DNA from: Selenomonadaceae bacterium
GTDB taxonomy: Bacteria > Bacillota > Negativicutes > Selenomonadales > Selenomonadaceae
Length of the DNA: 51,301 bases
Direction: 5' to 3'
Assembly (NCBI GenBank): GCA_024698045.1
Contig: JAILRS010000015.1
Coordinates: 1 to 51,301 of the forward strand
Shown here: positions 18,943-28,645 of the stretch, piece after piece
How positions within the stretch are numbered: position 1 is the stretch's first letter
How the letters are laid out: every line of letters begins with the position of its first letter
The notes under the pieces: generated by a model
Told to the model about the DNA's origin: nothing
The model's database searches: none
Seen by the model: only the letters and a program-made list of their open reading frames with translations
Program-made: the position numbers and the translations under genes

Positions 18943-20245
18943 AGTTCACATAATAGGCGCAGGGCTTGCAGGTTCCGAAGCGGCTTGGCAAGTGGCAAAG
19001 CGCGGCATTGAAGTTGTTTTGCACGAGATGCGCCCGACAAAATCCACTCCTGCGCATAAAACCGCAAATTTCGCCGAATTGGTTTGCAGTAATTCGTTAC
19101 GCGCGGCAGGTTTGGGAAATGCTGTCGGAGTACTCAAAGAGGAACTGAGGCGGCTTGATTCGGTTATAATGTCGGCGGCGGATGAGGCAAAAATTCCAGC
19201 GGGCGGTGCTTTAGCAGTAGATCGTAACGAATTCGGGCGGCTTGTCACTTCGCGTGTCAAAGAGGTCGTCACTTTCGTAGAGGAAGAAATTACAAATCTT
19301 GACGCGCTGATAAATTCCGACGACGTTTTGATTATCGCGAGTGGACCTTTGACCGACGGAGCACTTGCCGAAGAAATCAAACGCTTGACGGGCGGCGACG
19401 ATTTTTATTTCTATGATGCGGCGGCTCCGATTGTTACCGTCGACTCGATTGATTTTTCAAAGGCATTTAAGGCATCACGCTACGACAAAGGTGCGGATAA
19501 CTCTTATATAAATTGTCCGATGACGCGCGAAGAATATTTGAACTTCCGCGCAGAATTGATAGCCGCCGAAAAAACCAAGGCGCACGATTTCGAGAAAGAA
19601 ATATTTTTCGAGGGCTGTTTACCGGTTGAAGTATTGGCGGCGCGCGGTGAGGATACATTGAGATTCGCGCCTTTAAAGCCCGTCGGATTGATAGACCCGA
19701 GAACGGGAGAACTACCCTATGCGGTCGTGCAATTGCGGCAGGATAATCGCGAAGCAACACTTTATAATTTGGTCGGCTTCCAAACACATTTGACATGGGG
19801 CGAACAGCGTAGAGTATTCCAAATGATTCCGGGACTTGAGGCGGCGGAGTTCGTACGCTTCGGAGTAATGCACAGAAATACTTACATCAATTCGCCGAAA
19901 ATTTTATTGCCGACTTTCCAACTGCGCAGTTACCCGAAAATATTTTTCGCAGGACAAATCACGGGCGTCGAAGGTTATGTAGAATCGGCGGCATCGGGCT
20001 TGATGGCAGGAGTAAACGCGGCGCGACTTGCTCAAAATTCGGAGCCGATTATTTTTCCGCCGACAACTTGTCACGGAGCATTGGCGAATTACATAACGAC
20101 AGCACCGACAGATAATTTTCAACCGATGAATGTAACTTTCGGATTATTACCGCCACTCGAGGGACGTACGCCCAAAAAATTCCGTAAAGAAAAATCGGCG
20201 GCTCGTGCTCTGGCTGATATGGATAATTTCATAAACACATTGTAA
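18935..20245 (+). CDS. trmFO: Methylenetetrahydrofolate-tRNA-(uracil-5-)-methyltransferase TrmFO
   Basis: This 436-residue FAD- and folate-dependent enzyme makes 5-methyluridine at position 54 of tRNA. The N-terminus [16 protein letters not shown] is a dinucleotide-binding motif, followed by EMRP and the family-typical [24 protein letters not shown] lies near residue 345. Full length. The TTG start overlaps the upstream stop codon by eight bases and has GAGGAG nine bases upstream. Confidence 0.96.
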   Translation: MSKVHIIGAGLAGSEAAWQVAKRGIEVVLHEMRPTKSTPAHKTANFAELVCSNSLRAAGLGNAVGVLKEELRRLDSVIMSAADEAKIPAGGALAVDRNEFGRLVTSRVKEVVTFVEEEITNLDALINSDDVLIIASGPLTDGALAEEIKRLTGGDDFYFYDAAAPIVTVDSIDFSKAFKASRYDKGADNSYINCPMTREEYLNFRAELIAAEKTKAHDFEKEIFFEGCLPVEVLAARGEDTLRFAPLKPVGLIDPRTGELPYAVVQLRQDNREATLYNLVGFQTHLTWGEQRRVFQMIPGLEAAEFVRFGVMHRNTYINSPKILLPTFQLRSYPKIFFAGQITGVEGYVESAASGLMAGVNAARLAQNSEPIIFPPTTCHGALANYITTAPTDNFQPMNVTFGLLPPLEGRTPKKFRKEKSAARALADMDNFINTL

Positions 20246-20264
20246 ACGACAGGAGGCTAATAGA

Positions 20265-20807
20265 ATGTCAATAGAATTTCATTCGACGACGATAGTAGCG
20301 GTAAAACGCGACGGGAAAGTAGCATTGGCAGGCGACGGACAAGTTACCTTCGGCAACAGTACCGTCATGAAATCAACCGCAAAAAAAGTTCGTCGTCTTT
20401 ATCACGACAAAATAATCGCAGGATTCGCCGGCTCGGTGGCAGATGCCTTCACGCTGTTTGAAAAATTCGAGGAGAAATTGGAATCGACACACGGACAATT
20501 ACAACGGGCGGCAGTAGCTTTGGCGAAAGATTGGCGTACCGATAAAATTTTGCGCAAACTCGAGGCATTACTCTTGGTTGCCGATAAAGATACGATTTTG
20601 CTTTTATCCGGTAACGGCGAAGTAATAGAACCCGACGGAGATGTAGCGGCAATAGGCTCGGGCGGATTTTACGCTTTGGCGGCGGCGCGTGCTCTGGTTG
20701 CTCATACCGAAATGACGGCACCCGAAATAGCCAAAGAGGCATTGTCAATTGCGTCGGATATTTGCGTATTCACGAATCAAAATATAATCGTCGAAGAACT
20801 CAACTGA
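20265..20807 (+). CDS. hslV: ATP-dependent protease peptidase subunit HslV
   Basis: This 180-residue proteasome-like threonine peptidase works with HslU. The first seven residues (MSIEFHS) look like a short propeptide, exposing Thr8 of TTIVAV as the catalytic N-terminal nucleophile. [12 protein letters not shown], the KKVRRLY block and [14 protein letters not shown] match the family. AGGAGG precedes the ATG by eight bases. hslU follows after 23 bases. Confidence 0.97.
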   Translation: MSIEFHSTTIVAVKRDGKVALAGDGQVTFGNSTVMKSTAKKVRRLYHDKIIAGFAGSVADAFTLFEKFEEKLESTHGQLQRAAVALAKDWRTDKILRKLEALLLVADKDTILLLSGNGEVIEPDGDVAAIGSGGFYALAAARALVAHTEMTAPEIAKEALSIASDICVFTNQNIIVEELN

Positions 20808-20830
20808 ACATTTACGGAGGAAAATTTTAG

Positions 20831-22267
20831 ATGAAAGATGATAAAATCGATGTTGTGACGGAATTGGGATTGAACGACCAGACGCCGAAAGAAATTGTGG
20901 CGGAATTGGATAAATATATCGTTGGGCAAAGCGACGCAAAAAAATCCGTGGCAATAGCGTTGCGCAATCGTTGGCGCAGTCACATGTTACCCGAAGAGAT
21001 GCGCGATGATGTTATCCCGAAAAATATTCTGATGATAGGATCTACGGGCGTAGGCAAAACCGAAATTGCGCGCCGTCTTGCCAAATTGGTTAAAGCACCT
21101 TTTATCAAAGTAGAGGCGACAAAATTTACCGAAGTCGGTTACGTCGGTCGTGATGTCGAATCAATAATCCGCGATTTGGCTCAGACTGCCGTGCGTATGG
21201 TACACAAACAACGCACCGAAGATGTTAAAGAGAAAGCGGCAGCGAATGCCGTTGAAAGAATTTTAGATATCCTTGTCCCAGAACCTAAACGCACACAAAA
21301 TCCGCTCGGTAAACTTTTCGGCAATGCCGAGAACGATAAAAACGAGCCGATTCCCGTCGAGATTGACGAGGAGAAAAAGAAATCGGGACGCGAATTTATC
21401 CGCAAACGTTTGATTGAGGGAAAATTGGAAGACCAGTTAATCGAATTGGAAGTAACGGATCACGCAAAGCCGATGGTCGGAATGTTCTCGGGCTCGAGTT
21501 TGGAGGGCATGGGCGATAATCTTCAAGATATGGTCAGCAGTCTCATCCCGAAACGTATGCGCAAACGTAAAGTCACTATCGCAAATGCGCGGAAAATTTT
21601 GGAGCAGGAAGAGGCAGAAAAATTAATCGATATGGAAGAAGTGGAAGAGGCCGCAGTAGATTTGGCGGAACGCAGCGGCATTGTTTTCCTCGACGAAATC
21701 GATAAAGTTGCCGTGAAAGGTTCCGGTTCGGGTCCCGATGTCAGTCGCGAAGGCGTTCAGCGCGATATCCTCCCGATTGTCGAGGGCTCAACCGTCATGA
21801 CTAAATACGGTCCCGTCAAAACCGATTACATTCTGTTCATTGCGGCGGGCGCATTCCATACGGCTAAACCTTCCGATTTGATTCCCGAATTGCAGGGACG
21901 TTTCCCGATTCGTGTCGAATTAAAATCCCTTAGCAAAGACGATTTTGAAAAGATTTTAACCGAACCGCAAAATGCTTTGCTCAAACAATACAAGGCATTA
22001 CTGAAAACCGAGGGACTTACTTTGGATTTCAAAGCAGAGGCGATTGAACACCTTGCCGAACTTGCCGAAATAGTCAACGAACAGGCCGAAGATATCGGCG
22101 CGCGTCGTCTGCATACCTTGCTTGAAAAATTATTGGAGGAAATTTCTTTCTCCGCTCCCGATATGGTCGAGGAAGGCAAGACAGAAATTGTCATCGATTC
22201 CGCTTACGTCGACGAACGTTTGAAGGATATCGCCAAAAATCGCGACCTTTCGCAGTTCATTCTGTAA
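20831..22267 (+). CDS. hslU: ATP-dependent protease ATPase subunit HslU
   Basis: This 478-residue AAA+ unfoldase forms the cap of the HslUV protease. Walker A GSTGVGKT is at 70-77 and Walker B IVFLDEID near 287. The family's I-domain lies between them. The C-terminal segment ends DLSQFIL, matching the conserved tail that inserts into HslV. GGAGG precedes the ATG. A bidirectional terminator follows. Confidence 0.97.
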   Translation: MKDDKIDVVTELGLNDQTPKEIVAELDKYIVGQSDAKKSVAIALRNRWRSHMLPEEMRDDVIPKNILMIGSTGVGKTEIARRLAKLVKAPFIKVEATKFTEVGYVGRDVESIIRDLAQTAVRMVHKQRTEDVKEKAAANAVERILDILVPEPKRTQNPLGKLFGNAENDKNEPIPVEIDEEKKKSGREFIRKRLIEGKLEDQLIELEVTDHAKPMVGMFSGSSLEGMGDNLQDMVSSLIPKRMRKRKVTIANARKILEQEEAEKLIDMEEVEEAAVDLAERSGIVFLDEIDKVAVKGSGSGPDVSREGVQRDILPIVEGSTVMTKYGPVKTDYILFIAAGAFHTAKPSDLIPELQGRFPIRVELKSLSKDDFEKILTEPQNALLKQYKALLKTEGLTLDFKAEAIEHLAELAEIVNEQAEDIGARRLHTLLEKLLEEISFSAPDMVEEGKTEIVIDSAYVDERLKDIAKNRDLSQFIL

Positions 22268-22305
22268 AAATATTCCCCAGATAATTTAACCGATAAAATA
22301 AAATC

Positions 22306-22338
22306 GGCAGTCACGATAATTTTCGCGGCTGCCTTTTT
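22306..22338 (+). terminator. Rho-independent terminator after hslU
   Basis: GGCAGTCACGA (22306-22316) pairs with TTCGCGGCTGCC (ending 22333) with one mismatch around a short loop, followed by five T. The other side is A-rich, so it can also end tatD transcription coming from the opposite strand. Confidence 0.85.
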
Positions 22339-22350
22339 CGTACTGTTCCG

Positions 22351-23121
22351 TTAAAAAATGTGGTAAAGGTCATTGGCATTGGCTGTAGTGTATTCGGCGA
22401 CTTGTTCCAAAGTATCGCCGCGCACCTCCGCCAATTTTTTTGCGACATCCACGACAAAAGCGGGTTCGTTACGTTTACCGCGATGAGGTACGGGCGCAAG
22501 GTAAGGGGCATCGGTTTCAATCAAAATTCTGTCGCGCGGAGCAGCTTTGACTACTTCGGGTACTTTGGCGGAATTTTTAAAAGTCAAAGGACCGTCGACA
22601 CCGATAAACCAATCCAATTTAAAAATTTCCCTTGCGGTCTCGACACTACCGGAATAACAGTGCAGTACGCCGCGCAAATCGTGTCCTTCGGTCTGCAAAA
22701 TCTTGAGGGTATCGGCATGAGCGTCGCGATCGTGAACACATACGGGTAAATGCAATTGTCTTGCTAAATCAAGTTGCGCGATGAAAATTTTCTGCTGAAT
22801 CAAACGGCGTTCGGAATCTTTTTCCCAATGATAATCCAAACCTATTTCGCCGATAGCCACGATATTTTTTTCTGCGGCGAATTCGGCAAGATGTGCGCAG
22901 GAATTTTTATCGAAGTCGTCGATTTCTTCGGGGTGTACACCGACTCCGCCGTATAATCCCGAAAAATTTTTTGTCAGCTCAACGATTGCGGCGGAACTTT
23001 TCATCGTACTGCCGAAGTTTATAATTTTCTCCACGCCGACAGATTTTGCGCGCGCCAAAACTTCCGCGCGATCTTCGGCAAAATTTTCGTCCTCCAAGTG
23101 ACAATGTGTATCTACAAACAT
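22351..23121 (-). CDS. tatD: TatD-family metal-dependent DNase
   Basis: This 256-residue TIM-barrel hydrolase carries the TatD metal ligands: FVDTHCHL at the N-terminus, GEIGLDYHW near 92, a CVHDRDA histidine, HCYSGS, and ETDAPYLAP near 200. Family members are 3'-5' DNA exonucleases, and the same family includes the YcfH/YabD type usual in Firmicutes. GGAGG lies upstream of the ATG. It starts 14 bases after the substrate-binding-protein gene and converges on hslU. Confidence 0.92.
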   Translation of the reverse strand: MFVDTHCHLEDENFAEDRAEVLARAKSVGVEKIINFGSTMKSSAAIVELTKNFSGLYGGVGVHPEEIDDFDKNSCAHLAEFAAEKNIVAIGEIGLDYHWEKDSERRLIQQKIFIAQLDLARQLHLPVCVHDRDAHADTLKILQTEGHDLRGVLHCYSGSVETAREIFKLDWFIGVDGPLTFKNSAKVPEVVKAAPRDRILIETDAPYLAPVPHRGKRNEPAFVVDVAKKLAEVRGDTLEQVAEYTTANANDLYHIF

Positions 23122-23135
23122 TAAAAACCTCCGTG

Positions 23136-24083
23136 TTAAAATTTATCGGGGTAAATTGATTGCGCCATTTTTTTTACGGCTTCGGGGTAATTTAATCCCG
23201 GACTCAACAAAAATAAATTCTGCGGCAGAAAATACAAACGGTTATCCCTTACCGCGCCGATAGCCTGCCATGCCTTGTTTTCGTCGATTGCCTTCAACAT
23301 ATTTGCGCGAATTTCATCGGCGTTGCCCATACTGGTTACGAAAATTATTTCGGGATTTTGTTGCGCCAAAGTTTCCATACTATAAGGCGCGGCATCAGGA
23401 TTTTTTTCAAGTGGCGTCATACCCGAGGCAACATTTTCCCAGCCGAACATTTTCACGACACAACCGGCTATGCTCCCGTCAAGTTGCACACTCAAACCCT
23501 GCGCAGTGGAATGGAGTATAGCCACGCGCAAATTTTCCTTAGGCACGCGATTTAAAATTTCTGCGATATCGTTATCCATTGCTCCGATTAATTCTTCCGC
23601 CTTATTCGGGTCGCCGCTGATTTTCGCGAATGTCCTCAAACCGCGTTTAACATCTTCGTAAGTTTTCATTTCAATGACAAGCGCGGGGATTTTATTTTCG
23701 TCGAGGAGCGGCAAAAGTTTTTCGTTCATACCTTTGTTGACGATAACCAAATCGGGAGCACAACTTATAAGGCGTTCGGTATCAATTTGGAAAACTTGCC
23801 CGACACTCGGCAAATCTTTCGCCCAATCGGGCATTTGATTTTTGGAATCGGGACGCCCGACGATATTACCGCCCACGGCATGTAAAGGCTCGGTGAATCC
23901 TGCGGCGGTCACGACAATTCTTTCGGGTTTCTTCGTTAAAATTACTTTCCTGCCGATATCGTCAGTCACTTCCGCGAAAATATTTTCACTCGAAATTTCA
24001 TTGGGCTCCGAAATTTTTTCCGTGCCGCAACCTGTCAACAATAAACCGGCTATCAACATTGTCCCGAAAAATTTTTTAATCAT
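23136..24083 (-). CDS. ABC-transporter substrate-binding lipoprotein (BtuF/FepB type)
   Basis: This 315-residue exported lipoprotein has a signal peptide ending LLLTGC, with the lipidated Cys at 19. The mature part starts with the cluster pattern VTDDIGRKVILTKKPERIVV, typical of periplasmic-binding proteins for vitamin B12, haem or iron-siderophores. The start overlaps the cbiL stop by eight bases, which favours a corrinoid or cobalt-related ligand; that is inference from context. No permease or ATPase gene is adjacent. Confidence 0.85.
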   Translation of the reverse strand: MIKKFFGTMLIAGLLLTGCGTEKISEPNEISSENIFAEVTDDIGRKVILTKKPERIVVTAAGFTEPLHAVGGNIVGRPDSKNQMPDWAKDLPSVGQVFQIDTERLISCAPDLVIVNKGMNEKLLPLLDENKIPALVIEMKTYEDVKRGLRTFAKISGDPNKAEELIGAMDNDIAEILNRVPKENLRVAILHSTAQGLSVQLDGSIAGCVVKMFGWENVASGMTPLEKNPDAAPYSMETLAQQNPEIIFVTSMGNADEIRANMLKAIDENKAWQAIGAVRDNRLYFLPQNLFLLSPGLNYPEAVKKMAQSIYPDKF

Positions 24084-24807
24084 GACTCCTCCGCGTCAAA
24101 ATGGTCGACAAATAATTCAACGAATCATCTTTATGGGCGGCGATATCGGTAATGATTTTTTCGTCGTCGAGACCTGCGCGACTGACTAAAACGGCGTCAT
24201 CAAGCATATTGCGCGACTTGAGCGCGTCGACGATTTCGGGAAAATTTTTGTAGACTTTCATTATGACTGTCGCATCGGAATTATCCAATGCATGATTAAT
24301 CGCGTCTAAATTTGCGGTCGCGGGAATTATTGTGATGATATCGTTACCGAAAACCAGAGGACGCCCGATTTGCGAAGCAATTGCCAAAAATGCAGGTACG
24401 CCGGCAATCGTCTCGACATTAACGCCGCTATCTTTCAACAGACGGAAAATATAAATGTAGGTGCTGTAAAACATAGGATCTCCGATTGTGGCAAAACCGA
24501 CATCTTTACCGCTGCGCAGGAGTTGTAAAATTTCGTCGCGATTCGATTCAAAGACAGCCAATACTTCATTATCGTCGGCAAAATCTTTTACCATCGGGAA
24601 AGTCTGATAAACTATTTGGGCATCCGATTTCAAATAGGGCTGTGCGATTGACAGAGCGACGCTGTCGTCTTTTTTCTCGGTCTTCGGGGCAATCAGTACG
24701 TCGATTTTTTTCAGCGCGTTTATCGCCTTCACCGTCAGCAATTCGGGGTCGCCCGTGCCTACTCCTATTCCGTAAAATGTTCCCGTTGTTTTTTCCGTTA
24801 AAGTCAT
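24076..24807 (-). CDS. cbiL: Precorrin-2/cobalt-factor-2 C20-methyltransferase
   Basis: This 243-residue SAM-dependent tetrapyrrole methylase acts in corrin-ring synthesis for vitamin B12. The N-terminus has YGIGVGTGDPELLTVKA and then VLIAPKT. Further on FATIGDPMFYSTY and AGVPAFLA match CbiL/CobI. ATG at 24807 is preferred over the upstream ATG at 24843 because AAGGAG lies nine bases before it. No other cob/cbi gene is in the window, and the intergenic region shows no recognisable cobalamin riboswitch. Confidence 0.87.
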   Translation of the reverse strand: MTLTEKTTGTFYGIGVGTGDPELLTVKAINALKKIDVLIAPKTEKKDDSVALSIAQPYLKSDAQIVYQTFPMVKDFADDNEVLAVFESNRDEILQLLRSGKDVGFATIGDPMFYSTYIYIFRLLKDSGVNVETIAGVPAFLAIASQIGRPLVFGNDIITIIPATANLDAINHALDNSDATVIMKVYKNFPEIVDALKSRNMLDDAVLVSRAGLDDEKIITDIAAHKDDSLNYLSTILTRRSHD

Positions 24808-24989
24808 TACAAATTTCTCCTTGCCTGTATTAAATTTAGGCATTGCTCACACACATTCGCTCCCGTATATTCGGGAATCTCTTCGGGCGATAATACCACA
24901 GACAAAAAATTTTTTAAAGGACGATACAACCGCCGCGAAATTCTCGGGCAAATAATTTATTCGTACCGTCAAATTTTAATAAACGCTGA

Positions 24990-24995
24990 TATAAT
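24990..24995 (+). promoter_or_regulatory. Perfect -10 box upstream of the serpin gene
   Basis: TATAAT at 24990-24995 lies 41 bases before the chosen serpin start. The -35 side is poor (GTCAAA at 16-base spacing). A transcript starting here would begin close to the alternative ATG at 24997, which supports the later start at 25036. Confidence 0.45.
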
Positions 24996-25035
24996 TATGA
25001 CGACAACAAATTTATCGAAAGGGAGTGGCGAACTC

Positions 25036-26274
25036 ATGAAAAAATTTTTAACGGCGGCGGTTGCAATGTTGAGTTGTTTAAATTTCGCATGTGCCTCGGC
25101 GGATAATGTCAAAGTAGAGGTGCCGCAGAGTTTATCAAAGAGTGTCGACGAATTTTCTTGGAAATATATGGCGACACTTATTCAGGACGAAAATATTTTT
25201 TATTCGCCCTACGGGATGACGGCGGCTCTCGGTATGTTGGCGAACGGCGCGACTGGTGAAACTCTACGGGAACTTTTGACGGCAACGGAATCGGAAAGTG
25301 TAGATGTACTCAATGACGGGCATAAAAAATTCGCCGAACTCGTCAAACAAAATTACGGCGATGAAAATATTTTCATGGAATCGAATTTGCTGTTGATAGA
25401 CAAAAAATTTGCCGAACGCGGATTGAACAAAGATTATCGTAGTATCGTGACGGATGTTTACAAATCAGAGGTACGTAAAGCCGATTTTGCCGGTAACATC
25501 GACGGCGAAAAGAAAAAAATTACCGAGTGGGTAAAAGATAAGACGAGCGGATTTATTCCTAATTACAAAGCGATTGCCAACGAAGCGACGATTACGGATT
25601 TATTAAATGTCGTTTACTTCAAAGGCACCTGGGCAATTCCGTTCGATGAAAGTCAAACGACTGCGCAGGAGTTTACCAACCGCGACGGTCAAAAAACTTT
25701 CACAGACATGATGAATAAAAATTTCCGCAATGAAATCGCTTACGTTGAGGACAAAACTTTTAAGGCGATAAAACTTCCGTACTCAAAGAATGCCGCAATG
25801 TATGTGATAATGCCTACGGATGATAATTTGTTGAATCCGTCAGAATTATGGATTGCCGAAAGTAAAGAATACCGCGCGGAATTTTTAAAGAAGCTCGACA
25901 ACGCGTGGGGTTTTGACGGCGAAGTAGTTGTGCGTCTTCCGAAATTTGAATTGGATATAGAAAATGCTCTCGAAGAACATTTCAAGGCGATGGGCATTGT
26001 AAAATCGTTCAGCGATGACGCGGAATATTTTAATATCGTTAACGATACGCGGCTGAAAATCGGAAGTGCCAAACATCGCGCGAAAGTAAAAGTCGACGAA
26101 CAGGGCACGAAAGCGGCGGCGGTTACCGAAATATCAATGGTTGAAACGACTGCCGCGCCTTCCTTCGACGAACCGAAGATTGTATATTTCTATGCGGACA
26201 GACCTTTCTTATTCTTGATTCGCGATACAAATTCCGATGTTACACTGTTTACGGGCGTCGTTAATTATTTTTGA
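25036..26274 (+). CDS. Secreted serpin-family protease inhibitor
   Basis: This 412-residue exported protein has a signal peptide of about 20 residues (MKKFLTAAVAML...). The serpin core is recognisable: NIFYSPYGMTAALGML, VVYFKGTWAIPFD, and VTLFTGVV near the C-terminus. The reactive-centre loop hinge reads EQGTKAAAV, the small-residue pattern of inhibitory serpins, and the scissile bond should fall near VET-TAAP, suggesting a target protease with elastase-like or Thr/Ala specificity (inference). GGGAG precedes the ATG at 25036. Likely acts outside the cell against host or competitor proteases. Confidence 0.92.
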   Translation: MKKFLTAAVAMLSCLNFACASADNVKVEVPQSLSKSVDEFSWKYMATLIQDENIFYSPYGMTAALGMLANGATGETLRELLTATESESVDVLNDGHKKFAELVKQNYGDENIFMESNLLLIDKKFAERGLNKDYRSIVTDVYKSEVRKADFAGNIDGEKKKITEWVKDKTSGFIPNYKAIANEATITDLLNVVYFKGTWAIPFDESQTTAQEFTNRDGQKTFTDMMNKNFRNEIAYVEDKTFKAIKLPYSKNAAMYVIMPTDDNLLNPSELWIAESKEYRAEFLKKLDNAWGFDGEVVVRLPKFELDIENALEEHFKAMGIVKSFSDDAEYFNIVNDTRLKIGSAKHRAKVKVDEQGTKAAAVTEISMVETTAAPSFDEPKIVYFYADRPFLFLIRDTNSDVTLFTGVVNYF

Positions 26275-26306
26275 AGCGCAGATGATTTCATATCAAAATT
26301 ACGGCT

Positions 26307-26334
26307 TTGCAGGGATTGACATGTATTTTATAGA
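26307..26334 (+). promoter_or_regulatory. Candidate promoter of the UPF0173-miaA-hfq-dut operon
   Basis: TTGCAG (26307-26312), a 16-base spacer and TATAGA (26329-26334) lie in the 96-base gap after the serpin gene, about 35 bases before the TTG start. Confidence 0.35.
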
Positions 26335-26370
26335 ATAAGACAGAAAAATTTTGAACGGGGGCGAAGAATA

Positions 26371-27030
26371 TTGTTAAGCTACAATTATTACGGACATGCT
26401 TGCTGTCAAATTGACGACGGTAAAGACAAAATTTTAATCGATCCTTACTTCACGGGGAATCCAGCGGCGTCGGTTAAAGAAAGCGAAGTTGATGCAACTT
26501 ATGTTTTGGTAACGCACGCGCATGGGGATCACATCGGCGATGTTGTCAGTGTAGTTGTAAGAACAGACGCGACAGCCATTACCATTCCCGAGATATTGGA
26601 TTTGGCAGGCGATGGAGCAAAAACTATCGGAATGAATTTGGGCGGCACAGTCAAAACTTCTTTTGGGTTTGTGCGAATGGTTCCGGCTCTGCATTCTTCG
26701 GGCGTACCGGGCGGCGTTGCTTGCGGCTATGTCATCAATGTCGGCGGAAAAAATATTTATTTCGCAGGCGATACGGCTTTATTCGGCGATATGAAGTTGA
26801 TAGGCGAACGCGACAAAATTGATTACGCGATATTACCGATAGGCGGTCACTACACAATGGATCCCGTCGACGCGGCCAAAGCCGTCGAATTTTTGGGCGC
26901 GGAAAATGTTATCCCGATTCACTACAATACATGGGATATCATCAAGCAAGATCCCGAAGAATTTGCCAAACTTGTCAAGAATGCAAAAGTGCATATCGTC
27001 AAGCCGGGCGAATCAATTGAATTGATTTGA
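26371..27030 (+). CDS. UPF0173-type metal-dependent hydrolase (metallo-beta-lactamase fold)
   Basis: This 219-residue cytosolic hydrolase has the metallo-beta-lactamase fold: THAHGDHIGD supplies the zinc ligands, with FAGDTALFGD, PIGGHYTMDP and VIPIHYNTW downstream. That order and length fit the UPF0173/YtkL-like group, not antibiotic-hydrolysing beta-lactamases. The start is TTG at 26371 with a purine-rich GGGGGCGAAG upstream. It is followed within one base by miaA. Confidence 0.88.
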   Translation: MLSYNYYGHACCQIDDGKDKILIDPYFTGNPAASVKESEVDATYVLVTHAHGDHIGDVVSVVVRTDATAITIPEILDLAGDGAKTIGMNLGGTVKTSFGFVRMVPALHSSGVPGGVACGYVINVGGKNIYFAGDTALFGDMKLIGERDKIDYAILPIGGHYTMDPVDAAKAVEFLGAENVIPIHYNTWDIIKQDPEEFAKLVKNAKVHIVKPGESIELI

Positions 27031-27031
27031 G

Positions 27032-27847
27032 ATGCCCAACAAAGTTAAGACGTTTACCGCCGAGCCGTTTAGCTTGACAAAAGTCTTTGATTCGGTAAAA
27101 TCTTTACGAGACACTGATTCTCAATGTGAAAAACTTGTTGTAATTTTGGGCGCAACTTCCACGGGTAAAAGCTCATTGGCTCTGAAGATTGCCGAAGAAT
27201 TTGACACGGAAATAATATCGGCGGATTCGATGTCCGTCTACAGAAATTTCAATGTCGGCACGGCAAAACCTACGGCGGAAGAATTGGCACGCGTTCCGCA
27301 TCATATGATTGATATTTTGGATGCGGAAGAAAAATTCAGTGTCGGTGAATTCGTAAGACGCGCGCGCCCGATTATCACAGAAATAAATCGGCGCGGAAAG
27401 ATTCCGATTGTCGCGGGCGGCACGGGGCTTTATATTCAAGCTCTTGTCGAAGGTTACGAATTTGACAGCGGTAAAAGTTCAATCAGCCATTATAAACGGA
27501 CGGGCGAACTTGTTTACGACGCAATAGTCTTCGGGCTGACGGCGGAACGTGCCAAACTCTACGAGAGAATCAATCGGCGAACGAATCGGATGTTTGAGGA
27601 CGGTTTAATCGAGGAAGTAAAAAATTTGCTGGCGAGCGGAATAAATCCGAAAGCACAAGCGATGTTGGGAATCGGCTACAAGGAGACCGTCGAATATCTG
27701 CAAGGTGTCGCCACGCTCGACGAAACAATTGCAAAAATAAGTCAAGCCACGAGAAATTTCGCCAAACGCCAATTGACTTGGTATCGGCGGATGAATTATA
27801 TAAGGTGGTTGGAAATTTTCGACGTTTGTAAAGGGGAGAAGTTTTGA
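27032..27847 (+). CDS. miaA: tRNA dimethylallyltransferase MiaA with an internal deletion
   Basis: MiaA adds an isoprenoid group to A37 of tRNAs reading UNN codons. The P-loop GATSTGKSS (40-48), a [18 protein letters not shown] block, VPHHMIDI, and [16 protein letters not shown] (about 131-144) are all present, as are the C-terminal GLIEEV, GIGYKE and [11 protein letters not shown] blocks. At 271 residues it is short. After GYEFD (141-145) it jumps straight to the SGK...YDAIVFGL region, so about 60 residues of the usual insertion domain, including the DVRRVIRALE-type segment, are missing without any frame break. It also has about 32 extra N-terminal residues. Confidence 0.88.
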   Translation: MPNKVKTFTAEPFSLTKVFDSVKSLRDTDSQCEKLVVILGATSTGKSSLALKIAEEFDTEIISADSMSVYRNFNVGTAKPTAEELARVPHHMIDILDAEEKFSVGEFVRRARPIITEINRRGKIPIVAGGTGLYIQALVEGYEFDSGKSSISHYKRTGELVYDAIVFGLTAERAKLYERINRRTNRMFEDGLIEEVKNLLASGINPKAQAMLGIGYKETVEYLQGVATLDETIAKISQATRNFAKRQLTWYRRMNYIRWLEIFDVCKGEKF

Positions 27848-28134
27848 TGTCAACAAACAAAATAATTAATATTCAAGAGAACTTTTTAAACCAAGCGCGG
27901 AAGGAAAATATCCCTGTGACAATTCATCTCGTCAACGGTTTTCAAATTAAGGGCACTATCCGCGGTTTCGATCAGTTTACGGTAGTGATTGATGCAATGG
28001 GTCGTCAACAAATGGTCTTTAAACATGCAATCTCGACAATCACACCGGCAAAACCGCTCGGCAATATTGCGCAATTCCCCGAAGCAAAGGAAGATGAAAA
28101 TTTGCCGATAACGGAAAAAGTCGAAGAGGAATAA
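27847..28134 (+). CDS. hfq: RNA chaperone Hfq
   Basis: This 95-residue Sm-like hexameric RNA chaperone pairs small RNAs with mRNAs. Sm1 is visible as [25 protein letters not shown] and Sm2 as the VFKHAISTI block. An acidic tail follows. The ATG overlaps the last base of the miaA stop and has GGGAGA upstream; the miaA-hfq order is common. Confidence 0.96.
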   Translation: MSTNKIINIQENFLNQARKENIPVTIHLVNGFQIKGTIRGFDQFTVVIDAMGRQQMVFKHAISTITPAKPLGNIAQFPEAKEDENLPITEKVEEE

Positions 28135-28196
28135 ATTTCGGATAAAAATAAATACGAGAGGCGGCGACGAGCGGCAACGTTTGAGCCGCGTCAATT

Positions 28197-28622
28197 ATGA
28201 TAAGAGGCTTTGAGATTCTCGAAGGGTACGAAGGAATTCATATTCCGACACGCAAGACGGCTCTGAGTGCAGGTTATGACTTGGAGGCAGCGGAAAATGT
28301 TTTGGTGTCGAGGACAAAAATTTCGCTCGTGCCTACGGGTCTCAAGGCCTTTTTTCCTGCGGACGAAGTTTTGTTGATTTATCTGCGCTCAAGTCTTGCG
28401 GTAAAATATAATTTGATTTTGGCGAATGGTGTCGGCGTAATCGATGCGGATTATCGCGGACATATAATTTTGCCCGTGACGACATTGGGCGACGATTTTG
28501 AAATTCCGCGCGGTATGAGAATAGCGCAGGGAGTATTTCAAAAATATTTGACGGTGGACGGCGACACGATAGGAGTCGGAGCAGAACGGCGCGGGCGATT
28601 CGGCTCCACAGGCGAATTTTAA
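28197..28622 (+). CDS. dut: Deoxyuridine 5'-triphosphate nucleotidohydrolase (dUTPase)
   Basis: This 141-residue trimeric dUTPase hydrolyses dUTP to dUMP. The five conserved motifs are present in order: AGYDLEA, LRSSLA, NGVGVIDADYRG, RIAQGVF and the C-terminal GRFGSTG arm. Length is typical. A moderate purine-rich region, not a strong Shine-Dalgarno, precedes the ATG. The AIPR gene begins 24 bases downstream with no terminator, so the defence region may be read from this operon. Confidence 0.92.
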   Translation: MIRGFEILEGYEGIHIPTRKTALSAGYDLEAAENVLVSRTKISLVPTGLKAFFPADEVLLIYLRSSLAVKYNLILANGVGVIDADYRGHIILPVTTLGDDFEIPRGMRIAQGVFQKYLTVDGDTIGVGAERRGRFGSTGEF

Positions 28623-28645
28623 TTTGATTGTCGGGAAGAGACAGC

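Noticed and set aside
24808..24843. Twelve extra N-terminal residues on CbiL from the ATG at 24843
   Set aside because: The ATG at 24807 has a proper AAGGAG at nine bases and the enzyme's conserved start follows directly.
24808..24995. Cobalamin riboswitch upstream of cbiL
   Set aside because: The region is short and lacks a B12-box-like GCCACTG element; only small hairpins such as CCCG-TATATT-CGGG are seen.
26371..27030. Beta-lactamase resistance gene
   Set aside because: The metallo-beta-lactamase fold is shared by many hydrolases; length and motif order fit UPF0173, not antibiotic-degrading enzymes.
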